From contig OZ038530.1 in NCBI GenBank assembly GCA_964036665.1, positions 5,656,501 through 5,720,500 of the forward strand: a DNA stretch of 64,000 nucleotides, written 5' to 3'. The stretch's first letter is position 1. The number at the start of each line of letters is the position of its first letter. Of this stretch, positions 23,195-34,444 are shown in pieces. This DNA is from Gordius sp. MW1. Lineage: Eukaryota > Nematomorpha > Gordioida > Gordea > Gordiidae. The translations under genes were made by a program, and so were the position numbers. Below the pieces are notes generated by a model. The model saw only the letters and a list, made by a program, of their open reading frames with translations, searched no databases and had not been told where the DNA came from.

Positions 23195-23790
23195 GTCATG
23201 TTGTGCCCCCCCCCCCTTATTTTTTATCCTCTTTCTCACCAGGGGGAAGGGGGGGGGGTATTTTGCCCCCTCCCCTTATTTTTTATCCTCTTTCTCACCA
23301 GAGGGGGGGGGGTGTTTTGCCCCCCCCCTTCCTATTTTTCTATCCTCTTTCTCACCAGAGGGGAGGGGGGGGGGTGTTTTGCCCCCCCCCTTATTTTTTA
23401 CCCTCTTTTTCACCAGGGGGAGGGGGTGTTTTGCCCCCCCCCCTATTTTTTTATCCTCTATCTCACCAGGGAAGGGGGGGGGGTGTTTTGCCCCCCCCCC
23501 CTAATTTTTAACTCTCTTTCTCACCAGAAGGGAGGGGGGAGGGATGTTTTGCATTCCCCTATATTTTTTTATCCTCTTTCTCACCAGAGGGGGGGGGGGG
23601 TGTTTTGCCCCCCCCCCTATTTTTTACCCTCTTTCTCACCAGGGGGGGGGGGGTGTTTTGCCCCCCCCCCCTATTTTTTTATCCTCTTTCTCACCAGGGG
23701 GAGGGGGGGGGGGGCGTTTTGCCCCCCCCCCCCCCCTATTTTTTTATCCTCTTTCTCACCAGAGGGGGGGGGGGGGTGTTTTGCCCCAGG
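23195..23790 (+). repeat. Minisatellite array, left arm of foldback 2 (about 10 units)
   Basis: About ten units of TTATTTTTTATCCTCTTTCT + CACCAG + G-run + TGTTTTGCC + C-run. Compared with foldback 1 the core reads TTTATCC rather than TTCACCC in most units. Open frames over it are repeat artefacts. Confidence 0.93.
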
Positions 23791-24164
23791 CCACTATTAA
23801 ACATAATTTATGTTTAAAATCCTGGGGTTATCAGGATATTATAGAATAGTTAACTAATATTGTATTTTCCCGCGTACTTGTAATTTATATTTATTTTATG
23901 TAATTTTATAATAAACATCTTATTTTAAATATGGGTTTTTAAACAATATTGTTTTGACATGACAATTGTCATTAATATAAGCTTACAAAATTACATGTTT
24001 CTAATAAATAGAATTTCGTTTAAAAAATTTAATTAGCTTGAAAATTGACAATTATAACAATTGTCACTCATCTAAGTTAACAAAATAAAATTTGTGTTTA
24101 ACATAAATTTTTTTACCCATAGATTATCGTTTAAAAAATTAAATTAGCTCGAAAATTGACAATT

Positions 24165-24545
24165 CGGTTAAGAAAGAGGGTAAAAAATAAGGGGGGGGGC
24201 AAAACACCCCCCTCACCTCTGGTGAGAGAGAGGGTAAAAAATAAGGGGGGGGGGCAAAACACCCTCCTTCCCCTCCCCTCTGGTGAGAAAGATGGTAAAA
24301 AAACAAGGGGCCCTCGGGTGAGAAAGATGGTATAAAATAAGGAGGGGCAAAACAGCCCCCCCCTCTTTCTGGTGAGAAAGAGGGTAAAAAATAAGGGGGG
24401 GGGGGCAAAACACCACCCCCCCCCCTCCCCTCTGGTGAGAAAGAGGGTAAAGGGGGGGGGGCTCCCCTCTGGTGAGAAAGAGGGTAAAAAATAAGGGGGG
24501 GGGGGACAAAACAACGGGACAAATAAAGGTAGGGGGGGGGGCAAA
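24165..24545 (-). repeat. Minisatellite array, right arm of foldback 2 (about 7 units)
   Basis: About seven units in inverse orientation (TGGTGAGAAAGAGGGTAAAA, ATAAGG, G-run, CAAAAC, C-run). Some are truncated, so this arm is shorter and more decayed than the left arm. Confidence 0.9.
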
Positions 24546-24910
24546 GTTCTTTATTATATATTTTATTTTTTTATCACCATTTTAGGATTAATATATGATT
24601 GAAAAATATTGATTAGCATTATATGGCAGCTGCCAACTCTAATAGTAAGCTAAAATTAAATTTGCTAAAAACCATGTTTAGTTTAAAACAAGCCTGCTCG
24701 ATATCACGGTTTATATCAATCCAATTTGCCAAATGCCCGGTTACTTGCATCTCTCTCAACCAGCAACCATGCCAACTTTAATCTGCCAGGCTAGTAACCG
24801 GGTTATTAAGCAGCATGGTGCTGGTTATTATGATGGTAATGGTAGGAGATATGTGCCTATTACCAGGTTTAGCACTATGAGCAGATTAACAACATTACTT
24901 TACTTGAGAT

Positions 24911-27511
24911 AAATTGACCTGATTTAAGCATTTATACTCTAAATATACGACAAAATGTATGAGTGAGTAACTATTTTTAGGGCCTCATAAATTTTTTTTA
25001 TTAAAAATTATTCATTTAAATATTTGCCATATTCTAATTTTTATCTTTTATTATGTATCTGTATAAATAAAATTACATTTAAATTTATAACAACATGAGT
25101 TTAGACCAATAGTAACTCAATTTACTTTAAAAAAAGCCAAAAATTGTTTAAGTTTGAGCATCTTTTTTTGTTTTAGCTTTTAGGTTATTCCATATTTATA
25201 GTTTCAACCTTCTTTTAAAGGATCTTATTAATTAAACCATAAAATACATAATATTTTTTTGGTATGAGCCACAATAATCATAATGGGAAAACTTTAGGGG
25301 TTGTTCTAATTATAGATATAAAACTTAAATCACGTGAACAAATATCCAGATCAATATATTAATTAACGGATAAGAGTTGAATTATTAATCTTGCAAATTT
25401 TTACATGTTTATATTACAAAACAACTAAATAGCTATTTAAAGTTTGGGGTTATCATGACCCCAAATACCATTCGTGTTAGCATTTTTGACCCAACCTACG
25501 AAGAGTTAACCATATCTGCATGTTGTCAGAAGATATAGGAGAAAAATTATATGTTGAAAATTTTTTAAGTGAGAAACGTTTTATGTCATTAACAAAATTT
25601 GGTAATTTAGGCTAACTTGCAAAGTCATCTTTTTCAATCCTAACCCGAAGACATTTTAAAATTTCCAACCCAAACCCTACTCGAAAGCAAAAATCTTCAA
25701 CCCAAACTCGACCCTTGCCAACCTGAAAGCGTTTAAATTTTCCTTCGACGTGAGAGTAAGAATAATTGCGGTGTATAAAATTTAATCGTCAAATTTAAGT
25801 GCGATTAATTTAACACATTTTAACCACCAAATTTATTTGAATGATTTATTATAGTGCTGTATCCTCTCCCCCCTCCCCTTGAAAAAAGCAAGAGGGAGTG
25901 AAGGGGGGGGGGGGGGGTAAAAGGGTGGTGGCAAGTTTTTAATTTATTTATGATATACACTGAGAAGATTTTGGATGTTACTAAATCGTAGAAATTTCTT
26001 CTATCAAATCTGCTATCTTCCAAAGTTTCTCCTTGGCAATCTGCTCATTGCTTGAACAGATTTTGCTGTTTCGGCTCCGCCTCTCGAGCAGCTAGTATAC
26101 TGCCTCGCGACAGAGTAGCATTGTGCTATACGTGGTAAACAACTCAGTGTATGTGTTCGCGTCTGGAGTTGAGGCAAGTAAGCTATTTAACAACACTAAT
26201 ATACGAGACAAAATTGTAGGCAAATAGTTTGTAGGTAGGGGTAATAACTTGTAGATTCAGTATATAAAAGTGTAGAATACAAAAAAGAGAAAAAGCTTTT
26301 TTTTACTTACAGTTAATTTCAATCTAAATATTAGAAATTCAGGTAATCAATTTATTTTCAATTGCAATTTAATACTAAAAAAGAATATTATTTATAAACG
26401 CGAGTTATCGATATCAAAACCGTACAATATCTTAATGAGATTTAATTTAACATTTCCGCTTATCGTTACCCCCTATGGTATAACAAACGAGGGATCACAC
26501 GATAATAATAAGTGGTTGAGCAATAACAAACGCGTACACTAAATACGGTAATAACAATAATGGTTTAGAGATAGAAGGGGAAGACAGAGAAGGTGATCAT
26601 TGTGGGTAGTGTATCCACAACAGAGAGCAGATTTATTGCTCTAGCCAAAAAATAACATGGTATTTTAACCCAATTTTAATAGTGTAGAGTGAGAGCTATG
26701 AACACATTTTTTGTATGCATAAAAATGAGATATTTGATAACAAAGTGCCTTTTACGATAACAAACGGGCATAGTAATTGGTTGACCGTAAGGGAAAGACC
26801 GTAACATTGTAGTTATTCAAATGGTCGCAAAGACGCCAAAGAACTTAGGGAAATGCAATTAAATATTGAGTTCCTATTTGGGCAAATAGAGCAAGGCAAC
26901 ATTATTTATATAAAGACCAGGTTAGTTTCTATTACGCACATTGATATGAAAATTTCTATATACCTGATAGTTTGAATAAGAGTAGAAATTTAGAGGAGAT
27001 GTGCATGAAGAGGAAGACAGGAAATTTGACATTGCTAATAATTTCCACAGTTTTTAATTAGGCATAATAACAAGCAGTGAGTTCCAGTCTTGGTTGAGTG
27101 CCTGCATTTAGCGAAATACCCTTTTGTTAGACTTCAGGCTTTTTAAAGGATACCAGGACAAGCAAGGGTGATAGTAGTTGGAACCTTTTGGCACTATGTG
27201 CAAAAAGTTTCATTTCCTCAAAATTTAAAATATTATGCAAAGAATTTTACATATCATCACAAATTTTTGTTTGTTATTGTTTCAATGGACTTTAAATGTT
27301 GAGCATCTTATCTACTTAAAAGATTTTATAAAGGAGCCCTCAAAGATCAAAATCCACAAGCTTAAAGAAGGATTGGTATTATTATAATTTTAAAAAATTA
27401 AAAGATACGAAAGCCAGTCGTTATCTCCAAATCGCCAAATAGGGTTAAAATTACAAGAGTCTAGCGCAAACTTAACCATTCGCTTTGCCATAAATTTCCT
27501 TTTACCAACTA
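24911..27511. other. AT-rich intergenic DNA upstream of the ATPAF2-like gene
   Basis: No gene recognised. A pyrimidine/purine tract with CTCCCCCCTCCCC and a 15-nt G-run lies at 25865-25920. The promoter of the downstream gene presumably lies in the last few hundred bases, but no core element can be named. Confidence 0.5.
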
Positions 27512-28574
27512 ATGAGTTGCGACATTTTGGGTACAATGCTTAAGTTGATAAAAAGGAATTTCTTAACGCGGGGTATAATATATTCGCTAGTTATTTTAAA
27601 CATTTTAGTTCATAAAAAGTTTTACAAGGATGTAAAAATTGTTAAAATAAATAATGTGTATGGAATTACATTGGATGAAAAATTTTTAAAGACACCATTC
27701 GGAAATAAGATGGAAGTGCCATCAAAATCTTTAGCTTTGGCAATCCTAACTGAGTGGCAGTTGCAAAATAAAACAATTGAAAAAAACTTGATGCATTTTG
27801 TAAGGATACAATTTTAAAATCAAGTGTATTTTAGACGCCAATGGTGAATGTTGTTTTGGATAAATTCTTGCAAAGGTATAAAGAAGATATTTGTGAGGAT
27901 ATTATAGCATTTTTGGAGAATGACACTCTTTGGTACAATTTAAATTATCGGTCACCTTAGTTTTCACAGCTATAGGCATACAGAACTCACTGATTTATCC
28001 TATTTGCAATCAACATCATGGGACCCAATTATTCAATGGTTTAATAAAAGGTAATTTATATTTTTAATTGGCCAGTAAAAATTTTTATATTTAAAGGCAT
28101 AGTGTATCGATAAATGTGACAAATACTTTCATTGATTCAGTTTTGGACCAGCATTCAAAAGATGTAGTTTTAAAAAATTTAATGAGTTATAACAAATGGG
28201 CCTTATCAGGTTTTATATAAATATCATAGGTCTATTTTTAATATTAATGACTAAATTAATTAGCATTTTTATACAGCTCAGAAGCAACTAAATCCTTCAT
28301 GCTAGCATCTGCTCTAATGGAAGGTGTTATAAGTGCAAAGGAAGCCACAAATTTGGCTTTGTTAGAAGAAATTTATCAAGTATTTTTCTCAACTCTAACA
28401 TATTTTTATAGTCTTGCAACTAAATGACACTATGTTTATTTTTTAAAGACAGACAAATGGGGCCAAGTTGAATGGGCGCATGACATTTCCAAAGCTGACA
28501 TTGGTACTCGTTTGGCATCTGCCATGTTATTTGCTCAATTTATCCATGAGACCCCACCCTCTAATGAATTATAA
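27512..28574 (+). CDS. ATPAF2: ATP synthase mitochondrial F1 complex assembly factor 2 (ATP12 family)
   Basis: ATP12 chaperones bind the F1 alpha subunit in the mitochondrial matrix during ATP synthase assembly. Exons by eye: 27512-27572, 27609-27799, 27835-27932, 27970-28050, 28097-28209, 28282-28379 and 28449-28574. All phases join to give 255 codons plus stop. Family motifs in order: KKFYKDV, ITLDEKFLKTP, VPSKSLALAILTEWQ, MHF (exon 2 end), DTLCYRHTEL, STSWDPIIQWFNKR, SYNKWAL, KWGQVEWAHD and a C-terminal FAQFIHE. The basic N-terminus (KLIKRNFLTR) fits a mitochondrial presequence. A second in-frame ATG at 27536 may be the true start. Introns are extremely short (35, 37, 46, about 72 and 69 nt, plus a probable 36-nt one). 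The acceptor near 28281 is uncertain (28276 is an alternative but breaks the frame). Confidence 0.92.
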
Positions 28575-28692
28575 CAAATGATATGAAAATACTGCCCTTA
28601 TTAATGTTTTGTAGGAATCATGATATAATAAATTTTATAGTTGTCAAAATATAAACCTGAGTAAATTTTAAGTCAAGCTACATACTTAACAA

Positions 28693-30231
28693 TCTAATAT
28701 ATAAAATTCTCTTCTCACGTTTGTAGTCCAACTCCTCCAATATGGCTTGACTGATTCTTATAAAAATTTCTGTGCATATTTGATAGGTGTTAAACTATTT
28801 TTTTAATCCCTAAGTGATAAGATGGTCCAGTATTTTTGTTTTATACGTTTTGACACTTATTAACATGGCTATCATACTGAACTTCATGACTTCATACAGG
28901 GATACTGTAAAATGCAACAATGTAAATGATCTTTTATATGTAAAAAGGCTAAAGTATTCTAGTTATAAAAATATTATATAGCATGGGCTTAGCCAGCACG
29001 GAACTTAAGGGGGGGGGGGCAAAAATGATTTAAGTAGGGGTAAAATAATATTTTTTGATAAGAATTTAGCCAATATTTTAATAAACTTCAACGAGTTTTT
29101 GGATTTATAGGGGGCAGTTGCCCCTCCTTGCTCCCCCACTTAATAAAATATCAAGCATACCCAACTTCATGACGTCATACATGGGCGTACGCAGGTTTTG
29201 AATCAGGGGGGGGGCAGATTAAAATTTTCCTGAGAGCAAAAAAAAGGTCTCGACATCCAAAAATTTTCCTAAAAAAAAAGCAACTGCCCTAAATTAGGCA
29301 GTGTGGGCAGCCAGACCCCCTGCCCCCCCTGGCAAATTAGGGGGGGGGGCAGAGGGTCCGGCTGCCCCCCTCCGGCTAATTAGGGGGGGGGGGCAAAACA
29401 TATATTTTTTTTAATTTGTTAGGGTTTTTTTTAATTAGGAGGGGGGGAAGCCGCCCCCCCCCTGCGTACGCCTATGACGTCATACATGCAAATGCGACAA
29501 TGTAAATAATCCTTCCTTTATAAAAAGACTTTATAAAACTATTCTATTAATTTATAAACATATCAGCAATATGTCTATTTGTGGCTTAGATCTGGGCACA
29601 TCATGCTTTTCCCACGGACAGCTATATGTGGCAGTGGGAATTGACTTCAGGAACAGGCTAGAATCAGGATTTATTGGCGGTGAATTTAATATTTTAATCG
29701 CCGTGCTTTTAAGATAATGCAAGCCCATCCAAATGGCAGAGACATTAAGGCGCCAATATATTTTTATATACTTGGTCTTTCCCCCTAAACCCCCAAAAAC
29801 TCTTTAGAATTATGGCTAAATTATTATCAAAATATTATTGCCCCCCTCTAATTCCTATGCTGACTACGGGGTTCCGGTCGGGTTTAAGGTTATAAATCTT
29901 ACATTGCATTATACACATATCCTTTAAATTAATGCCATTATATATATTAATATTTTATAATTAATATCCAAATGTATGATTAATTTATCTCATTCCGTCA
30001 TTTATATTATTTTCAGATTGCCGATGTTTATATAGCTATCAAAAAATCTATTTTCAAATATATTTGTTAATGTTATAAAGGATGAAATTAATAAATATTT
30101 AGTGTATTGTCATTCTTTAAGTCATCATTGTCACAACGCTCCATTCCTATTTCAATCATAACCACATCCCCACGCACTTGTAGTTTTAGCAATAATGTAT
30201 ATAGCAAAATAAGGTTTACCGGGTCAGCTAG
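28693..30231 (+). mobile_element. Helitron-like element (non-autonomous)
   Basis: The 5' end TCTAATATATAAAATTCTC follows an A. The following GTTTGTAGTCCAACTCCTCC, GACTGATTCTTATAAAAATT and CTGTGCATAT phrases resemble the 5' region common in animal Helitron copies as I remember them. The 3' end ACCGGGTCAGCTAG is followed by T. TC...CTAG ends between A and T, with no target duplication, match Helitron rules. No Rep/helicase is encoded. A MITE (29180-29476) is inserted inside, and another relative starts near 28983. The 3' hairpin is not obvious, which lowers confidence. Confidence 0.55.
29180..29476. mobile_element. MITE, CATGGGCGTAGCCAGG family, nested in the Helitron
   Basis: Ends are CATGGGCGTACGCAGG and CCTGCGTACGCCTATG, inverted. 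The 8-bp direct repeat ACGTCATA flanks it (29172-29179 and 29477-29484). The interior alternates G-runs/C-runs with GGCAAAACATA-like text. Confidence 0.9.
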
Positions 30232-32907
30232 TATAACTATAAAGTTTACAGGTACTTTAAATAAAACAAAGCTTTTTTTATACTCTAAATTCAAGCTAAT
30301 TAAATAAATTTGTTTAAAAACACATGTCTACAAAAAACCATCCTGCAAGACCCATAATTCTGATAGAGAATTTTGTGCTTGACAATAATTTGTTTAGTTT
30401 TTTTTAAAACTTCCAGTATATAACCGAGTTTGAAGGTGCAAAAAATGTCCATTTTGACCTTTTTTGAAGCAATATTGCCACGGCATTTTTAATTTATACT
30501 GAAAAATATTAATTAATTCCTGTAAATTGAAGTTTCCCATTATTTTTATTTTTTGTTTCACCTCTTTCGCGTTTAAGTGAACCTCTTCCCCTTATCAGTA
30601 TTCGTCCCTCTAAGTCTGGAAAACGGAGTACGTTAGAGTACATACTACGTAAGCGATGTTTGCTAATGCATCACCCTCTCCGTTCATGTACTCTGCTCTC
30701 TTTCTCCCCCACTTCCATCCCCTTCATTTGTGCTTGAAAGTTCGACCCTTTTTTACTATTTTAAGGTCTCAGACCTCACCTTATCAATTTGTACATAAGA
30801 CTGTCGCCCCCTTTATGGTCCAATTAATTATCTCCTTATATGCGACATTCTTCGCTATACGGCCTTTTTCGTGTTAGAAAAATGTCCATATAAATGATAG
30901 GCTTTTTTTGCAGGGGGTACTTTCAAGTTGGGGACGCTTGTTTACCCTGGGACGTTAAGATCGCCGAGATAGTTTTCGTCAATTAATGGGCCACCAAGGC
31001 GGACTGGACTACACCCTTATTCAGCAATCATCAGCTGTTCGCCAGTTTTAAGAGTATATCCCAATCTCAGAGTTTTTAAATTTTATTTGCTCCAACCCCG
31101 ACGCAAGCACTTGGGTCTTGTATGGTATCGGAATAATGTAACTGTACGTATAGCAAACAAAATTATAGGAGGGGCGTAATAGAAGTAGCATATGCACGCG
31201 GAAGCAATGAGCAATATGCCTGAGCAGCAATATATGTTAGCAGATTTGTTATGAGAAAATGCTAGGTATTTTATGTGCGCACACGTTTATTTTGTGTCAA
31301 TATCTATTAATATAATAAACCAAAAAAATAAATTTAGTGATTTATTAGAGCAACAATACAAATTTATTAGGCGTTGTTTAACAAATCATATAATTACTAT
31401 AAAGTATTTAAGCTTCAATAAAAAACAGTTATTCATAAATTTATAATGGGTAATTTAAGATCCTTTTTTATTTTGGATATTTGTCACTAATTGGCTATAT
31501 ATTAAAGTTCTACAGAAAAAATCATTATAAATAGATTTATTCTTTCTCTCTACACAAGTAAAAATATTCAAATGTAAATTTAGACGAACTCATGCTTTTT
31601 AAGCCATAGATATGTGTTAATCTTTCAAATATATAATGAGTCAACTATAGTTTACTATAATGAGTGGACAAGCTTTGCTATATTTAAGCCAAAAGCAATT
31701 TTTAGTTCGAATCTCTCAATACCATTTATATCATATTATAATTGATGAAGAACAACTTCAATTCTCTATTGCCTAGACAATTATAGTCACTCAACTAGCA
31801 ATATTAGATAAGTTTTAGCCCAACCCTTTGCCTTATTGTTGTGGCTTCCTGCACCGCGCCTGTTACCCACTCTTGTCTTCCCCCTCCCGTACGTTGAATA
31901 TTACTCTCTCCATTTTCTTAGGATAAAAAATTATTTGCCTCTCCCCGTACAATTGTTATTGTATATGAACTAATTACCATCGCATTATGAGTTTAATAAC
32001 CTCAATGAAACCAGATGCGTTAAACACATATATTAAAATATCCAGCATACCAACATTTTATCATTCTGAATCCCCCCCCCGTGTACTCCACATATAGCTT
32101 TAATTTACCTCGCAACATTTAATTTTCCGCACATTCGCGCGATTAGTCCCGCCGCAGTTAAAATCGGGAAATATATTGTAAGTTAAAAATATGTATTATC
32201 TAGTGAAAAGTTTGAATAAAGATTTTTTAATGGTAATATCTTGACTAAATAATTTTTCTCGTTTTTAAATATATATTGGACATAAAAATAACTTTAAAAA
32301 AATTTTCACCTGCGTATTTTGTGCACAATATTTTTTAGACCTATAATAATTGTATGTTTGTTATAAATTTAAAATTTCTCCCAAAAATCATTTTATTTTA
32401 ATGATTACTCATAGACTAAATACACTGCTCACCAACGCACAAATTGTGTACCCTTTTTTCCACCATTTTGATATGAACATGGTAAAGTGGTGATCATATA
32501 GAAATTAGTAATTTTCGCAAACTAAATAATCATAAGAAGGTGAAAAAATAAATAGAATTGGGTAGATATAAAAACAGCATTTTAAAGTAAATATCATTTT
32601 AAAAATACATAAAAATTTAAAATGTACAAACTGCGATTAAAGTTTGTTTAATAATATAGCGCCATCAATATTTTGTGTAATATTAATTTATTGACGTTCG
32701 TTTTAACTTATAAACTAATGAGGAAGGTAAATTGACTGTTATAGGGCAAAATTACATGGTTAAAATACACCAGTTGCTCTCTCCAAAATGGAGGAAAATG
32801 TGACACAATTAATCATATGGGATAAGCAGTCTATCTAGTCTATGTGATTACTGCGCCACTTGTAATGTCCTAGTATTGCGAAATTAAGACCAATGTGTTA
32901 AACATAA
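30232..32907. other. Intergenic DNA, no gene recognised
   Basis: Moderately AT-rich with short random frames. A somewhat GC-richer stretch at about 30590-31060 gives no protein I recognise on either strand. Confidence 0.5.
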
Positions 32908-32916
32908 ATTCGTTTG

Positions 32917-33208
32917 GCCTAGGCTATGTATTCTCGATTTTGAGTGATAAATAACAAAACGTAAAACGCATTTCTTAAACGTTCCATTGCATCTATAACC
33001 CTGACCATAACCTAAAACGCTGACCTAAAACCCTAACCCCGAACCTTAAACCTGTCCCTTAAAGATAATTTTGACTTGAAAGGATTATTTTTAAACAATA
33101 ACACACAAATTCGAACGCGATGATTGCGCTCGGGAATGGAACGTTTAAGAAATGCGTTTTACGTTTTGTTATTTATCACTCAAAATCGAGAATACATAGC
33201 CTGGTTCC
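32917..33208. mobile_element. MITE with about 60-bp inverted repeats immediately upstream of the ABHD11-like gene
   Basis: The left arm (AGGCTATGTATTCTCG...TTAAACGTTCCATT, 32921-32990) and right arm (33133-33204) are almost perfect reverse complements. The sequence between them is CCTAAAACCCTAACCCCGAA-like. The direct repeat ATTCGTTTG flanks the element (32908-32916 and 33209-33217; 8 or 9 bp). It ends only about 20 bp before the ATG at 33228, so it must supply or displace the 5' UTR and core promoter of that gene. Confidence 0.88.
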
Positions 33209-33227
33209 ATTCGTTTGAGTGCATCAT

Positions 33228-34094
33228 ATGGTTAAAAAAATTTTATTTGCTGTAAAAGCTAAATTTTTTTCTTCCCTTTCCTACAACTTGGTTACTGGAT
33301 CAACGGCAAATTCTAGGCTTCCAATTGTAATTATTCATGGCCTTTTTGGGTCAAAAAATAATTGGCGCTCTCTTGCAAAAGAAATATCAAAAAATTGTGA
33401 ATGTCAGGTGTATACATTAGATTTGCCCAATCATGGTGAAAGTTTACATTCTAAAGATTTAAATTCTGTGTCTCAGATTGCAACGTTTGTTAGTGATTTT
33501 ATTCAAACAGATTTAAAACTTCCTTCATACACTCTGATAGGACATAGCTTGGGAGGTAAAATTTGCATGCAGATGGCCCTAATGCAAACAGCAAATGATT
33601 TAAATAAACTAGTTGTTGTAGATATGCCCCCTCACTCAAAAATACATGGTAGCTCTGAAACAAGATATATTCTCAATATCTTAGAAGAACTTTCACTATC
33701 AAAAATGGGTAGTAAAAATCTAGCCGACACGAGAAGATCTATTGATCAAATTTTGAAATTTAAAATTCCAGATCTCAACATAAGGCAATTTTTATTAAGC
33801 AATCTTTATTTAGATCAGCATGATTCTAGATATAAATGGAAGTTTAATGTTAGCAACCTTAAAGAACTACTGGATCATTTTGATTTGATTTATAAACCTC
33901 ATTCTCAATTCTTAGGTAAAACCCTATTTTTATGTGGCTCGTTATCTAAATTTGTCACCATTGATGATTATATGTCTATAAAGGCTTTATTTCCCAATTC
34001 CACTGTTGAATATGTTCCAGATTCTGGTCATTGGGTTCATTTTGATAAACCATATGTATTTTTAGATAAAATTAAAGTATTTTGTATGAGCTGA
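33228..34094 (+). CDS. ABHD11: ABHD11-like alpha/beta hydrolase, single exon
   Basis: ABHD11 proteins are mitochondrial serine hydrolases; the mammalian member protects lipoylated 2-oxoglutarate dehydrogenase. The 288-residue frame starts at the ATG at 33228 (the preceding GTG at 33219 is not a credible animal start). IIHGLFGSKNNW (oxyanion loop) is near residue 36, the nucleophile elbow GHSLGG has Ser107, VVDMPPH has candidate acid Asp132, and the DSGHWVHFDKP motif has His268. Length and the FLCGSLSKFV and GHWVHFDKP blocks fit ABHD11 better than other hydrolases. The basic, hydrophobic N-terminus could be a targeting sequence. An AATAAA lies at 34147. The gene is intronless although its neighbours have introns. 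Confidence 0.88.
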   Translation: MVKKILFAVKAKFFSSLSYNLVTGSTANSRLPIVIIHGLFGSKNNWRSLAKEISKNCECQVYTLDLPNHGESLHSKDLNSVSQIATFVSDFIQTDLKLPSYTLIGHSLGGKICMQMALMQTANDLNKLVVVDMPPHSKIHGSSETRYILNILEELSLSKMGSKNLADTRRSIDQILKFKIPDLNIRQFLLSNLYLDQHDSRYKWKFNVSNLKELLDHFDLIYKPHSQFLGKTLFLCGSLSKFVTIDDYMSIKALFPNSTVEYVPDSGHWVHFDKPYVFLDKIKVFCMS

Positions 34095-34444
34095 ATGTTC
34101 TATATTAATGCATACAAATATTTGTTGTGTATTTAGATATTCTATTAATAAATTCAAATCTAATACCCCAAATTTCCCTTCATAATTCTTATATATTCTA
34201 AATGTTTAAGATGGTCTATTAATTGAGTTAATGTTATCATTTGGCTATATTTTAATGAGTAACAAGATGTCAATTTTGAAATATAAGCTAGTATATAAAA
34301 AAACTAGCGATAATTAAAAAATTTATTGAGCATAGTACATATCTAAGATTAAAATTGTCCAATGAGAATTAAAAATTTCTTTAGACATTTAAAATGTAGT
34401 AATTTAAAAATGACATAATTTAAACTTAAAAAATAAATTGATAA
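34095..34444. other. Convergent 3' spacer of the ABHD11-like and HPDL-like genes
   Basis: AATAAA at 34147-34152 (plus) can serve ABHD11, and TTTATT at 34322-34327 gives an AATAAA for the minus-strand gene. Nothing else is seen. Confidence 0.6.

Larger units (their letters stand above)
22820..24902. mobile_element. Foldback element 2, hAT-type ends with long inverted repeats
   Basis: The left end TAGTGTTGTTAATATGCC and right end ...GCAGATTAACAACATTACTTTA are inverted relatives. The identical 8-bp direct repeat CTTGAGAT flanks the element (22812-22819 and 24903-24910). The inverted arms continue inwards for about 370 bp of unique sequence (for example CAGCTGCCATATAATGC on the left and GCATTATATGGCAGCTG on the right). 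They then run into arrays of the same G/C-run minisatellite as foldback 1. The centre (about 23795-24160) is AT-rich spacer. No transposase. Confidence 0.9.

Noticed and set aside
23103-24544. Open frames of 70-200 aa giving PPPLFFYPLSHQ-like peptides
   Set aside because: Same minisatellite artefact in the arms of foldback element 2.
23195-24545. CRISPR-like regular repeats
   Set aside because: Repeat units are contiguous minisatellites with no unique spacers, in animal DNA.
30088-30877. Short frames of 66-73 aa on both strands
   Set aside because: Overlapping on opposite strands, AT-rich, no motifs, partly inside the Helitron-like element.
33219-33227. GTG start for the ABHD11-like gene
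   Set aside because: Non-ATG initiation is not expected here and an ATG follows three codons later; the upstream bases are next to the MITE target duplication.
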